Source of the DNA: Prorocentrum cordatum
Lineage: Eukaryota; Sar; Dinophyceae; Prorocentrales; Prorocentraceae
DNA: 64,000 nt
Direction of reading: 5' to 3'
Assembly (NCBI GenBank): GCA_963575745.1
Contig: CAUYUJ010014179.1
Coordinates: 56,001-120,000, forward strand
The notes under the pieces were generated by a model. That model ran no database searches. It worked only from the letters and a program-made list of their open reading frames with translations, and was not told the DNA's origin. How positions within the stretch are numbered: the first letter of the stretch is position 1; each line of letters opens with the position of its first letter. The position numbers and the translations under genes are program-made. Positions 18,188 to 29,278 of this stretch are shown here, piece after piece.

Positions 18188-18366
18188 GCTCCGACCCTCG
18201 TCTCACTCGCTGGCAGGCCATGGGCGATATTGGCCCCCGCGTCGGGGGTTGCTAGGAGTGCCCCTGGCCCGAGGTGCCCTCAGCTTTTCGCTCCAGCCTT
18301 GAGCCCCTGGGGCCCTCTGTGTGCCCTGGAGGCTGTCTGGGCCACCCCGAGAATCCTGGGGGTATA

Positions 18367-18542
18367 CAGTCGGGGCGCTGAAGAAGGAACCCTTTTCGTT
18401 GGGGAGGGGCTCCGCGTTCCTTGATTGCTTCACAGTTTGCCTCGGGTTCTCCTTGGGTTTTCGATGGGCAACCGAAGTCCAACCTGTGGATGGAAGGGGC
18501 CTCGCTCCTTGTTTGGGGTTCCTTGGGTCAACGCCTCGACTG
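18367..18542. mobile_element. Repeat family E, copy 2 (TA-flanked MITE)
   Basis: A 176-bp element with inverted ends CAGTCGGGGCG and CGCCTCGACTG, flanked by TA on both sides. The interior closely matches copy 1 (GGGGAGGGGCTC, GTTCCTTGATTG, AAGGGGCCTCGCTCC). It sits between two copies of a GGCTCCGRCCCTCGTCTCAC-type repeat (18184-18245 and 18592-18652). Confidence 0.78.
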
Positions 18543-18775
18543 TATACCTTGGGCCAGGGGCACTTCTAGCGACGCCCGGCCCGTGTACGGGGCTCCGGCC
18601 CTCGTCTCACTCGCCGGCAGGCCAGGGGCGACCCTGGCCCCCGTGGCCGCTGGCAGGGGGCAGGCGCGCGGGGCGGCTCGCGGGAGCCTCCCGCGCGCGG
18701 CCTCCTTGGCGCGCGGCCGGGGCACCGAGCATAGGAGCTGCCTGTGAGGCCAGGCCTGCCGCAGCTGGAGGAGCC

Positions 18776-18830
18776 GTAGGAGGAGGAGGAGGAGGAGGAG
18801 GAGGAGGAGGAGGAGGAGGAGGAGGAGGAA
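18776..18830. repeat. GGA array
   Basis: Uninterrupted GGA triplets on the plus strand. Confidence 0.9.
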
Positions 18831-18959
18831 CCGTGCTCCCCGCAAGGTGGCCGCGGCTCGAGCGCCACGAAGGGGGTGGGTCCTGCATGGCCCCCTTTTC
18901 GACCCCACCGATCCGATTCGGTGCTGCTTCCCTTCGGAGGTCGATGGGCCTCCCATACT

Positions 18960-19125
18960 TTACCCTGACACGTCGATCAGCGAATTGGCCGTTTTCGGTT
19001 CGCGTGAGGGCGTCGCGGCTGTCATTTTTGCGGGTCCAGGTCCGTCGGTTTCGGTCCTAGGCCGTTTTCCTTAATAGGTGGTTTTCTGAAGGGAGGTTTG
19101 TCCACCGCCGATTCCTTTCGGCTCG
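18960..19125. repeat. Repeat family H, copy 2
   Basis: Matches 15842-16012 in block order with substitutions (TTTCGGTTCGCGTGAGGGCG, GCGGGTCCAGGTCCGTCGG, GAAGGGAGGTTTGTCCACCG). Confidence 0.6.
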
Positions 19126-20395
19126 ATCAGATTCGATTTCGGTATTCGGGCGATGAATCGTCCCGATGCTTGTGCGGCGCTGTTGCCTTAAAACTCCACA
19201 GCGCGCAAACATGGAGCTGGCGGAGACTAGGCCTGAGCGAGCGCCACGTCGGCGAGCGACACCCTTGCACGCAGCCGCTTCGCGGGCCGGATGCGCCACC
19301 GCGTTGGGAGGAGGGGGGACATCTTCTATCTAGCGAGAGCCAGCCTCTGGCGAGGACGCGTGTGGGGGGAGGCGGTCACGGGCCTTGTAGCCCCGAGCGC
19401 GGCCGATCCGATTCCAGTTCGGCTCCATGCCGGTGCAGCCCGATCCGAGGTACACTGCTCGGGTGTAGCCAGGACCGGACCCGGTTAGCGGCAGGGCCCC
19501 GGGGCCCCTACATTGGCCAGAATCACTAAACCAGGTCTGCCGTAGCTGGTGTTTTTTCAGGTGACGGCAGTTCCGGCTAGTGGAACGGGGCGGAGGGGGC
19601 GTCCCCCAGTACACATCATGAGACCAGGTCCCACGAAACCCAGTTCTGCCAACGCCCGAACTTTGGTTCGAGAATCGATGTTGACTGATCCCGTCCTGCG
19701 GGAGGGGCCCCGAGGCTTTCCGCCGTCTTCGGGCTCCTGGTGACGGGCCCCTGGGCCGGTGAGAAAACGGTTCTCGATGAAGAAAAACCATGGACATAAA
19801 TTTGGCGCTCCGCGCCAACAGTTTATGTCTATGCTATGTTTTCTGTTCCTATCCTGGTGACGGGCCCCGGGACCACGACAAAAACGATTCGGGACGAAGA
19901 GATGATCCTTGGTAAAAACTCATCGGATTCAGGGCCCGTTTCTCATCTGGCCCCTATCAGCCGAAGAGGTATGTGACCGAACAGATACGCGACCGTATAC
20001 AAAACCATAGTGGGACCGAAATCGCCACCAAGACTGAACGCCGAATTGGTTTGGGACCATAGTTCGGCCACGCTCGGGCGCGTTCGGAAAACATCGGGCG
20101 CGGGTTCTGGTCACGCTCGATGTTGCTTTTCCGGCGCAGTCTCGGTCACCACGCCCCCCCCCCCGATAGTCAGGGGGTCCACAAACGGGGTGGTGACCAC
20201 ACCATGTGGTGAGTCGGTGGGGATTCGGGGTCACCGCACGTTTTTGGGACTCGGGCGACTGGGGCATCCGACGGCCCAAGGCCGTGCGTTGACGCTCCGT
20301 GCGGTGAGGTCTCGGGGGGGGGGGGTTCGAGGTCGCCGCGCGGTCTGTCACCGCACCTCTGCGGGACTCCAAAGCTGGGGACGAGGCTGCATGAC
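19126..20395. other. Gene-free stretch
   Basis: No protein family recognised. It holds the hairpin remnant at 19793-19836 and two copies of TGGTGACGGGCCCC near 19738 and 19856. Confidence 0.5.
19793..19836. repeat. Hairpin made of family A tips
   Basis: GACATAAATTTGGCGC, TCCGC and GCGCCAACAGTTTATGTC form a stem. The arm ends (ATAAA, TTGGCGCTCCGCGC) match the outer tips of family A copy 4, so it looks like a deletion derivative lacking the interior. Confidence 0.6.
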
Positions 20396-20562
20396 TCAGG
20401 AGGGAAAAATACACACAGACACAATTATTCGTCGATCCCCAGGAAAACATGGGAAAATATGGGAAGGGGGGGGGGGGGGGAAGACAGAGACCCAGAAACT
20501 ATAGGAAAATAGGGGGAATCTTTTTATCTGTGCGTATTTATCCGTGTGTCCCAGGGCCCCTT
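20396..20562. mobile_element. Repeat family B, copy 3
   Basis: TCAGGAGGGAAAAATACACAC at the left, ATTCGTCGATCCCCAGGAAA and GGGAAAATATGGGAAGG in the middle, CGTGTGTCCCAGGGCCCC at the right. Confidence 0.72.
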
Positions 20563-21591
20563 CAATGACGTCTCCCTGGCAAGGCGCGTCGACGCGCGGC
20601 GACCTTCGGAGGAGGGGCGGCTATCGCCGATGCCGCGGCGGGGCTCTCCTCGAGCGTCGAGTCGGGACGCGCCCCGGGGAGAGGTCCCGGGGGCGACGAC
20701 GGGGGCGCATAGCCCGGGGGCGGGCACTGCGCCCCCCGAGAGGTCGGGGGAGAAGTCCTGGGAGTCGTCGCGGACACGGCTTCCCCAGCTGCGGCCTGTC
20801 CTCGAGGTGCTGTTCGACCACGGGCCTCTTTGTCGAGGCCCAGCCGTCTCGTCTTCGTGCAGGAGAGCCTCGAAGCCGACGTCGCGAACAAAAAAACGAC
20901 AACACCGCGGAAAGTCTCGATTGGAGCCCGACGGGGGCCCTGCATTTCTGCGCTATTTCTCGAGCTGTGTCGATCTGAGAGGGCCCCGGAACCCGAATTT
21001 CGGCGAACATGCCCAGTGGGAAGAATTGCATCTCGCCATGCTTTCGGATCGGCTTCGCGTAAGAGTGACCCTTCGCCGGAGTGACCCAGCCAGAGGCCAG
21101 ACCCCAAGCTTGGACTGTCTGGATTTGGCCACAGTAGCGCCCCCCTAATAGGGCGCGCAGCCCTATTAGCCTATTAGGGGGGCGCTATCATTCTTGCCAG
21201 GGGTCATTCTTGCGTGCAGCTGATTTGGGCCGCTGCAGATGCCGCCGAAGACCGCGGCGGGCCGACGGGCCACCAAAGGGGCCCGCGCTCGAGCACGCCG
21301 CAGACGCCTGGCTGTCGCACCCGCCGGGCCACACGATGACGGCGGAGACAGGCCCTTCTTCTCTCGAAGGAAGCACGGCATGCGCATACATGTTTTTGGA
21401 CTGGGCGCGAGTAAAGGGGGGGCGATACATGGCGGGGGGCGGAGGAGAGAAATGTGCCCTTCTCGAGCCCGAAAGGGCCCCCTCTGGGCCCTGTAGGGGC
21501 CCCCTTGACAGGCCCTACAGGGCCTCTTTTCGGCAGCCTTCGCTGCCCCCGCCTGGCTTGTCGCCCCCCACCCCTTCTCGCCGCCCAAGTG
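20563..21591. other. GC-rich stretch without recognised gene
   Basis: Several long overlapping open frames of Arg/Ala/Pro-rich composition on both strands, none with a known motif. Contains the hairpin at 21137-21188. Confidence 0.45.
21137..21188. repeat. Long hairpin
   Basis: AGCGCCCCCCTAATAGG and CCTATTAGGGGGGCGCT are perfect inverted arms, and the short loop itself repeats the CCCTATTAG word. No T-tract follows, and in a eukaryote a terminator role is unlikely. Confidence 0.7.
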
Positions 21592-21725
21592 AAGCTCCGC
21601 GCGGATCTCTTGGATCGGCGCCACGCCCCCCCCCCCCCCCTGGCGCGCGGAGCGGGCTAGGGACCGCGCCGGAGGCGCCGCCAGGGTGGCCCAGCGCAGA
21701 TCCAAGGAGTCCGCGCGGAGCCCCG
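21592..21725. mobile_element. Repeat family A, copy 2
   Basis: Left arm GCTCCGCGCGGATCTCTTGG and right arm CCAAGGAGTCCGCGCGGAG are inverted, with a C-run and TGGCGCGCGGAGCG in the centre. Confidence 0.72.
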
Positions 21726-21957
21726 AACGTGTATGTTGGTGCCAGTGTTCCTTCGTCTGTGTTCGCCCGTTTTTCATGTTATGGGCAGCATTCCCGCACC
21801 GCGCACCCCCCTCTGGCAGCGTTCCTGGTGGTCCGCGTGCGCGCTGTCATCCGAGCGGCAGCGCCAGCACCACCTCACCATCGACTGCTCCTGGCTTCCC
21901 CGACATGGCAAAACGTGCGTGCCCGCTCATTTGCCTGCCGAGACGCTAGATACACCT

Positions 21958-22265
21958 TGGTCATAGACGCGCTGACCTGTCAGCACCTTCCCAAAACCTG
22001 CCAGCACCAATCCGGGCCTTCCAAATGGATTCCGAGTAGATGGGGTCGGAGGATCGTACCGCATCACCGATGCATCGGCGATGCGGCGCGATGTGGAGCC
22101 CAGTTTCCTCCACCCACATGTCGCCGATGCATCGGCGACCTCGCCGATGCATCGCCAATGCATCGGCGATGCCTCGGGGATGCGGCGCGAGCCTCCTATC
22201 CACGCAACTCGGACCCCATTTGAGAGGCCTCTGCGGTGGTCATAGACGCGCTGACCAGTCAGCAC
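21958..22265. repeat. Repeat block with GATGCATC palindromes between direct repeats
   Basis: Direct repeats GGTCATAGACGCGCTGACC at about 21958 and 22237 enclose several copies of the self-complementary word CCGATGCATCGG (near 22069, 22132 and 22152) and an inverted pair around GGCGATGCGGCGCGA. Related words occur at 28148 and 29366. Confidence 0.6.
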
Positions 22266-22637
22266 CAGCCAGTGCTTGAGTGTTGAGTCTTCAAAATGTT
22301 TTCCCTCAACATTGATGCCCACTTTGTTGCTGACCAGTTTGTGCGTTTTTTCGGACGGCGCTTCTGCGGGCTCACATGATTTCATAGACTTGATTCAGCA
22401 CAGGCCAGTCTCTAAGACTGCGCTTTCTTGTGTTTTATCATTGAGCTTCCTACCCAGTCTGTGCTGAGAGGTTTGCGCGCGCTCGACTTGAGCTCTGGCC
22501 CGCATTGCTCAGGCGGACGGCAATGGGCGGGGTGCAAAAAACGCGGGGGGATCGACACGTGGCCCGAAAGGGCCCTGGACGGCCCCGAAGTAGCCACCGC
22601 GGGCCCACAAGGCGAAGGAAAGGCGCACGTTTTTTAA

Positions 22638-22700
22638 CTCCTCCTCCTCCTCCTCCTCCTCCTCCTCCTCCTCCTCCTCCTCCTCCTCCTCCTCCTCGGC
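22638..22700. repeat. CTC array
   Basis: Uninterrupted CTC triplets on the plus strand. Confidence 0.9.
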
Positions 22701-22920
22701 AACGAACACACGAACTTCGGCCGAGGGGACTCACACGTGGGGGATGCCGTGGTCGGCCCTTCGGCGGCACGCGCCGACCTCGGACAGATCCGGGGCTCCG
22801 GACGGCTCGTGCGCTGCCGGGTTCGCCCCGCTCCCGCCCGCTGCGAGCAGCGCCGGGGTCGCGAGGTTCGGCCCGCGCGCACGTGGCGTGGCCGGCCGGG
22901 GGGTCACCACCCACCAAACC

Positions 22921-23034
22921 ACCCCAACCCAACCCGAAGGCTCAGATTTACCCTCGATTTCCAGTGGGGGGGGGGGGGTCGGCTTACCCCCCCCCCCCCA
23001 ACCCGAAATTCGGGTCTTCGGGTTGGGTTGGGGT
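22921..23034. repeat. 19-bp perfect inverted repeat
   Basis: ACCCCAACCCAACCCGAAG (22921-22939) pairs with CTTCGGGTTGGGTTGGGGT (23016-23034). The 76-base loop contains G and C runs and a smaller CCCGAAATTCGGG palindrome. Confidence 0.75.
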
Positions 23035-23039
23035 GCGCC

Positions 23040-23115
23040 TCCAGCGCCTCCAGCGCCACTCCAGCGCCTCCAGCGCCTCCAGTGCCACCTCCCTGGCAGC
23101 GCCTCCAGCGCCACT
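23040..23115. repeat. 9-bp tandem repeat CCAGCGCCT
   Basis: About eight units, some with A or T substitutions (CCAGCGCCA, CCAGTGCCA). Confidence 0.8.
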
Positions 23116-24229
23116 TCAGGCGCGCTCCGCGTGGGTCCGTTCTTCTTCTGTTCGTTCCCAGGCAGAGCACCGCGACGACGGTGTCGATGCCAATGGCGAT
23201 GCCAATGGCGGCAGCGGCGGCAGCGGCGGCGACGACGACGTCAGGTGACCCGAGATCCCGGCGTTCTGCAGTTTTCTCACACCGGGCGTTTTCGCCCGGC
23301 ATCGGGCCCCGGGACCCTCGCTGGCCGATCCGTCTCGAGAGATGCAGCAGAAAGGGGGGGTCTGGGGCTGCAATGGTGATTCCCCGCCCGCCAGGCTGGG
23401 GGGCTGGGGCTGTTTCGGGGGAGCGTAAGACCCGGGTTTGCCGGGACTCGGGTTCGCCATCGTTTTTTGACGACCGCGACTCGGATTTTGACGAGGAGGA
23501 GTTTCGTGGGATGTCTGCAGCGGGAGGCCTCGTCAAAATGCAGGCTCGGCCTCGTCATTTTTTTGACGACCTCGTCGGGGATTTCCGAGTCCCCCGTACC
23601 CGGGTCTTACGTCTCCCCGGCCTCAAGAGAAGGTAAGTCGGGCCGAACGAAATGGGGGGATTGGGAAAGGGGGGGGTACGAAATCTGCTGCATGCAGCTG
23701 GTTTCGGCCTCACCGAGGGGCCCATTCCTCGATACGTGGCCGCCTTACCGGCGCCGGGAGGCGCCGGGAAAATCAGCTACGTGAGCTGATTCTCAACCCC
23801 CCCCTTTGCTATCCCCCCCTTTCGCCCGACCCGAGTAAGGTGTGTGGATTCGACCCTTCTGGGGGCGGCCGCGGTCGCACGGCTTGCCAGCGCTCGGCCC
23901 TGCCGTGGCCGTGCACGCCAGGCTTCTGCGTGGGCGCGCACGGTCCGGCCGGTTCGGTCGCGTCGCCGTCGGTCGGAATCGATCGGTCGGGTCTGTTCGG
24001 TTCTTGCGCGGCCCCTGCATCGGCGCCCGCCGCCGTCGTCGTCGTCGCAATGTGAGGGAGTGTCTGGCCCCTCCCCCCCCCGCGAGGGAATTTCTGCCCC
24101 CCTCTGGGCCATCTAAGAGCCCTCCGAGTTGGCTCGCACTCGTACTCCTACTCTTTCTCTTACTCTAGCTCTTACTCTTATTCGGATGCGACTCCTTGCA
24201 GGTCAAATTCTGACTTTGCCCTGGTCCGA
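23116..24229. other. Gene-free stretch
   Basis: High GC, poly-G and poly-C runs, short ATG/GCG triplet runs near 23190-23240. No protein family recognised. Confidence 0.45.
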
Positions 24230-24315
24230 AATCCGGCTCAATCCGGCTTAATCCCGCTTAATCCGGCTTAATCCCGCTTCATCCCGCTTAATTTGGCTTA
24301 ATCTTGCTTAGTCCG
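24230..24315. repeat. 10-bp tandem repeat AATCCSGCTT
   Basis: About eight units of AATCCGGCTT or AATCCCGCTT, decaying to AATTTGGCTT, AATCTTGCTT and AGTCCGAGG at the right. Confidence 0.85.
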
Positions 24316-24379
24316 AGGCCCACTCCGGCGTAGCAGCTCCCACATGGGGCTTAATCCTCCTTATTCTTTCCGACGACTT

Positions 24380-24504
24380 GGCATCGCTCGGACGTGTGCA
24401 TTTTTCCCCGGCGAGAACCATCGAGGACCATCCTGGACCATCGAGGTAAACAAAACGCGCACGAAACTGAAAAATACACAGGAAATGGACGTCCGAGCGA
24501 CGGC
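24380..24504. mobile_element. Repeat family D, copy 1 (MITE-like)
   Basis: Ends GGCATCGCTCGGACGTGTG and GACGTCCGAGCGACGGC are inverted. The interior is AACC ATCGAGGACCATCC, then A-rich ACGAAACTGAAAA. Copies also at 53809 and 56654. Confidence 0.75.
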
Positions 24505-24717
24505 AAGACGAGAACCTCCCAGGAGTTGCCTCCTATCTCTTCCTCTCATTCTCACTCCTGCTCCTCGTCTGTTGCTTCAGTCGACGCGGTCTCGCCACGG
24601 AGGCCTCGCGGGCGCCTCGTGCTTCGGGCGGGCGCGGCGGGAGCTCGCTGGGTGGGCGGCCACGCGCGCCTCTCACGGGGTCTTCGGTTGCTCCACGCGT
24701 GAGGCCAGCCATGTGTT

Positions 24718-24822
24718 CGTGCGTGCGTGCGTGTGTTTTTGTGTGCGTGTATTTTTGTGTGTGTGCATGTGTGTGTGTGCGCGTGTGTGTGTGCTTGTGT
24801 GTGCGTGTGTGTGTGTGTCAGG
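24718..24822. repeat. GT-rich microsatellite
   Basis: GTGTGTGT and GTGCGTGT runs broken by TTTTT; a second short run occurs at 24963-24987. Confidence 0.85.
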
Positions 24823-24987
24823 GCTGGACCCAAACGGTGTTTTGGCGATTGCGTGGGCCGTGTTCGTTTCGACTTCGTTTTTGCGGCAGAGGCGGATTGA
24901 AGACAAAACGAGGGACAACGAAAACAACACGAAAACGAAAATCACCGTTTAGGTTCAGCCCTGGTGCGTGTTTGTGTGTGTGTGTCC

Positions 24988-25832
24988 AGCCTCCTGGCAA
25001 TCTATCAGTGAAGCCGTCTTCAGGGAGAGGCTCCGATAGCCACTTATCCCACGTCGGCTTCTATCCGAATGCCTATTGGGGTGGGAGCGCTCCTCACACA
25101 CTCCTGACGCTTCGCGCGTCCCCACTAGCCCACCCTGGTACTCCCGCAGTTGTCCGGGGTTCGCGCCCATGCATTAATCACTCGGCTTCTGTCCCTGGTC
25201 GTCGTTCTTCCCGACTACCTGGTGCTTCCGACGCCATGCATACCTGCACGCTGGCAGTACGACTCAGTTTCAGCTGCCCCCTCCACTCGCCGGACCGCCG
25301 CTGGGGTGCTGCGGAAGGCCCCGCTCAGCCGCTTTAGGTGTGGCCGCCCTCCGTTGCTTTAGGTGAATTTGTCGTTGCGTGCCCCGCTTTGACTGGACTC
25401 GCCGCTGGCGCGCTCGCCCGCGGCCGCTGACTAAAAAAAGTGTCCCCACTGGCTCATCGATCGACGGTTATCAGGCGAGTTGCCTTGATGAAGGAACTGT
25501 ATGAACATAGTTGGCGCAAAGACGGTTTGGGGCCTCAGTCGGCTTCTTGGGGGCCTCCCGGGAGCCTGCTGGCCGTCTCGGGGTCCAACGGAGGATGAAT
25601 GGTTTTCGTCGGCAGTTCGAGTTTCCCTCTTGGCCCTTCTTGAGGGCCTCTTGGGAGCCTCACGGGCCTCTTCAGGGGCTCGGAGGCCCTCTGGGGAGGG
25701 TCTTCGGAGCCTCTAGGGCCGTCTTCGACACCCTACAGGCAAGACGAGCACTTCGTTTGCGAACAACAGAGGAACACGCAACAGTCTCGGCCTCTTGGGC
25801 CAGCCCCCCAAGGACCCTCCAGCCTGCCCAAG
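24988..25832. other. Gene-free stretch
   Basis: No protein family seen. 25530-25735 is a loose repetition of GGCCTCTTGGGAGCCT-type words that recurs elsewhere in the window. Confidence 0.45.
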
Positions 25833-25990
25833 AATCAGGAGGGAAAAAACACACAGACACAATTCATCGTCGATTCCCCAGAAAATATGGAAATCATGAG
25901 AAGTGGGGGGAAGACAGAAACCCACAACATATGGGGAACTATGGGAAATCTGGTTATTAGTGTATATTTATTTGTGTGTCCCAGTTCCCC
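25833..25990. mobile_element. Repeat family B, copy 4
   Basis: TCAGGAGGGAAAAAACACAC at the left, ATTCATCGTCGATTCCCC, and ATATTTATTTGTGTGTCCCA at the right. Confidence 0.72.
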
Positions 25991-27184
25991 TTCAAAGAGG
26001 CCCCCACGAAAGTCGCAGGACGGTCCCGTGGGGCTGCCGAAGGTGCCTGAACCCTCCAGAGCGGCTCTTGGCGGGGCTCTTTGGCGTCGTGTTTGGCGGG
26101 CTTGGCCGCCTGAGGCCCCGCCCTCGTGTGCCCTGTCTCCCTAATTAAAGCTGTGCGTAGCCCGCCTAGCTTTTTAGCGGAAGAGGTTCGCTCTCGCCCC
26201 GCCGACCCAAACAAGTGTTTGGCGGGTTTGGCTTCCCTGAGACCCACGAGGGAAGCGCCCGAGAATTCTGGCAAAGTGGTTGCCCGGGCCATGAAGAATC
26301 TCAGTCCTTGTGCCAGTTGCACATGTATGAGCTTTGGGGCAGCCCACTGCCCGCTGAAGGCACGGTGGCGGGTGTCTTCGCGAAGCTTCTGCGCTTCCCG
26401 TAGGTGCGATGCGCAGCACTTCATCGTTGGTGCCGTCATCTTTCGCACATGAATCAACTCCGAGGCAGGAATCTATACATGACCACCGCCTGCAGGATCA
26501 TTGTTCGGGGACCTCGGCAGGCGGTGGATTTCGACATTTTCGGACCCCCGGGGGCCAACAATTACACCGCCCGCTAGGGCACCAGGACGTCGAGCCCGCT
26601 ACCAAAATCCGCGGGAAACTTTCGCCAAATCTTTCAACTTCCACTAGGACCCCCTCAGTGCAAGTACTGATTGGGGAATACATCCCCGCCTCGCATCAAC
26701 CGTGTTGTATATTTATGTTTATTATGGAGGCGCCTGTTTCTCCTCCGCGCTACCTTGATATTCTTATATTGCAGCAGGGTTGCATGCATTTTGGGATCTC
26801 TTGGGGTTCTCTTTGGGGCACTCTTGGGGTCCTTCGGGGCCCTCGCGCAACGATCCAGGAGACCGTCGATAACACGGGGGAGTCCTTAACGAAGCCCCCT
26901 CTGCAAGGGTCCGAAGCTCCCTTCTTCGGGCTGTCTGCGGACGCGCTTGGGAGTCTCAGGGGCCGGCTTGGGGCCCACTTGGTCCCACAACGGGGCTCCC
27001 TTGGGCCATCTTTGGGACATGCTGAGGTCTCAGAAGCTCAGCTGTAGCGAAGAAGACAAGAAGTTCAACAGCATCGGATAACCTGACGTAGGACATTGCA
27101 AGGATGTTGCCCTCTCGCGAGCGTCCTCGGAGAACGTCGTTACTTCCTGAAGCAGTCCCTCTTTGGAGCATGTCATGGTTTTCG
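25991..27184. other. Gene-free stretch
   Basis: Short open frames only. 26795-26860 repeats CTTGGGG words. Nothing recognisable as a gene. Confidence 0.45.
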
Positions 27185-27326
27185 GGGGGTCATGACGGGC
27201 TCTGTGTACGTGTGCCGTCTTGGGGGCCATTCTTGGATACATGAGCCTTCTTGGTGGGGGTCATGAAGGGCTCCATGTATTTGTGCCGTCTTGGAGTCCA
27301 TTCTTGGATACATGAGCTTTCCTGGA
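27185..27326. repeat. 71-bp tandem duplication
   Basis: The two halves share GGGTCATGA.GGGCTC, TGTGCCGTCTTGG and CCATTCTTGGATACATGAGC at an offset of 71 bp. Confidence 0.8.
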
Positions 27327-28384
27327 CCCATCTCAGGTCTAAATGTACCCTCTAACCCCTCGTGGCACCTCCCCGTCTAGATCCGGGGGAGGGACCAGGA
27401 AGGGGGGGTAAGCCTATGCCGGTGAGAGTCGCACCCTGAGGATAATGGTGCTCGATGCATGGTATGAAGATCAGAGCGACGATGCGAACTTGCGGGGTGA
27501 TTCTAAAGTTCGCCCAAAGTTCGCCCTCCGCGCCTCTTGGGGCAGTTTGAACCCACACACCCCGTGGATATTCAGATAGAGGAGGTGAAGGGGGGTCACC
27601 TTTATTATCCGCGGCATGCGGTTCAACTCATTCCTGCAGGGGAAGGAGGGAGCTCGGCAGGGTTGGAGCGCTAAGTTGCCTGCCCCCAGGCGGCCAACTT
27701 TCTCGCGAACTCACACCTTTCGACGAGAACGCGGCACGGTACGTGCAGCGCCTGGGGGAGGCGGACCGTCGCCCCAACCCACCATCACAGGGGGATGCGA
27801 AGGCCCTGGCGACGGGACGGGGTGGGCACGAGCGGGCATCACAGCCGGCTCAAAAATCGGAGGAGGCATCACAGCCTCAGCCTTGCCATGATTGATTGAT
27901 CCATTCACGGATCCAGTTCTCACGACTGCATCATTGACTTCATTTCATGCGCAGCATGCTTTCCTGGGCGCGCGAGGCCCCCAACCGCGCCATTTATGGC
28001 ACCGTCTCTGGCGCCAGGTCGGCGGCGGCCCCGAAACTGGCGGGCGGCACCCCCGCTGCAGAAGTGATGCAGCCCCGCCTGCCCCAGGAGCCCACCCGGC
28101 AGGGCCCAGTCCGATCCGACCCGATACCTATTCGTTGCCCACTACGGCCGGCATCGCCGATGCGGCGCGGCCTTCCAGCCCAATCTAGTCGGATCCCATG
28201 TGGGAGGCTTGCGCAGTGTGACCCTCGTGTGGCGCGCACCTCGCATCGGGTGTGGCAGTCGGGGGTGCTCCTATTGCCACGAGACGCGCTCTCTCCCGCG
28301 GGGCAGGCTCCGATCTTGATCTCGAGGCGCATGCGGCCGCGGCGACGAGGAGCGGGAAGCGGTGTGGGTATCTCTTCTTCCTCT
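27327..28384. other. Gene-free stretch
   Basis: GC-rich, no protein family. 28148-28215 carries the GCCGATGCGGCGCG and CGGATCCCAT words of the 21958-22265 block. Confidence 0.45.
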
Positions 28385-28670
28385 GGGATGACGACGTCAA
28401 CGTCGACGCTGATGACAACGATGTCGTGGACGACGACGACGTCGACGTGGACGTGGTCGAGGACGACGGCGTCGACGACGTCGTCGTCGACGCCGGCGTC
28501 GCCGTTGCCGTCGCCGTATGTTGACGTCGCCATCGCCGTCGCCGTTTTCGTCGTCGCCGTCGTCGTCGGTGGTCGGCGCCGGCGCCGTCCTCGTCGCCGT
28601 CGACGTCGCCGTCGTCGACGTCGTCGACGTCGAAGTCGTCGTTGTCCCCGCCGCCGCCGGCCCTCGCCGC
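28385..28670. repeat. GAC/GTC triplet tract with many internal palindromes
   Basis: Composed almost wholly of GAC, GTC and GCC triplets; contains GACGACGTCGTCGTC and GTCGACGACGTC words. Asp-rich or Val-rich ORFs across it follow from the composition. Confidence 0.75.
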
Positions 28671-28985
28671 CACGGGGTGCCAGGCGAGCGGGCCGCGCTC
28701 CCGCCCCGACCGACGCCACGCAGCGCGGGGGCGCCCGCCCACGGCACTCGATCCTGGCGGCGCCTCCGTGGGGGGGCTGGGCGCCGCGTGCTGAGAGGGG
28801 CGATAGATGGGGGGAGGGGGGGGGCAGCGAGGGCTGCAGAAAAGGGGCCTGCCCTTTCGGGCCCCCAAAGGGGGATCCTTCAGGGCCCAGGGCCCGAGAA
28901 GTGCACCTTTCCCCTCCATCCCCCCCCCCCCCCGCTAGTTATCGCCCCCCCCCCAATGGAGTGACGCCCAGGGGGCTCCTCCTCC

Positions 28986-29080
28986 GTCTGGATCCTCCTC
29001 CCTCCTCCTCCCTCCCTCCCTCCCTCCTCCTCCTCCTCCTCCTCCTCCTCCTCCTCCTCCTCCTCCTCCTCCTCCTCGTC
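28986..29080. repeat. CTC array
   Basis: CCTCCCTCCCTCC then uninterrupted CTC triplets. Confidence 0.9.
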
Positions 29081-29167
29081 GTCTTCCTCCTTCTCCCTCG
29101 ATCCTTCTCCTCCGCCCTCGATTCTCATCCTCCTCCCGAGAAGCAAACAGCAGAGGCATACCTTTTC

Positions 29168-29278
29168 GGATGCCCGCGCGGATTTCTTGGATCGGCGCTG
29201 GGCCCCGTTGGCGGCGCCTCTGGTGCCGCCTCTGGCGCGCTCCGCGTGCCAGGGGGGGGGTCTAGCGCAGAGCTTGGT
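29168..29278. mobile_element. Repeat family A, copy 3
   Basis: Left half GCGCGGATTTCTTGGATCGG and centre TGGCGCGCTCCGCGTGCCAG are clear; the right arm is damaged (CTAGCGCAGAGCTTGG). Confidence 0.65.

Noticed and set aside
22450-23640. Overlapping Arg/Ala/Pro-rich frames
   Set aside because: High GC keeps all frames open; no conserved motif, and they cross poly-C/poly-G runs and a CTC array.
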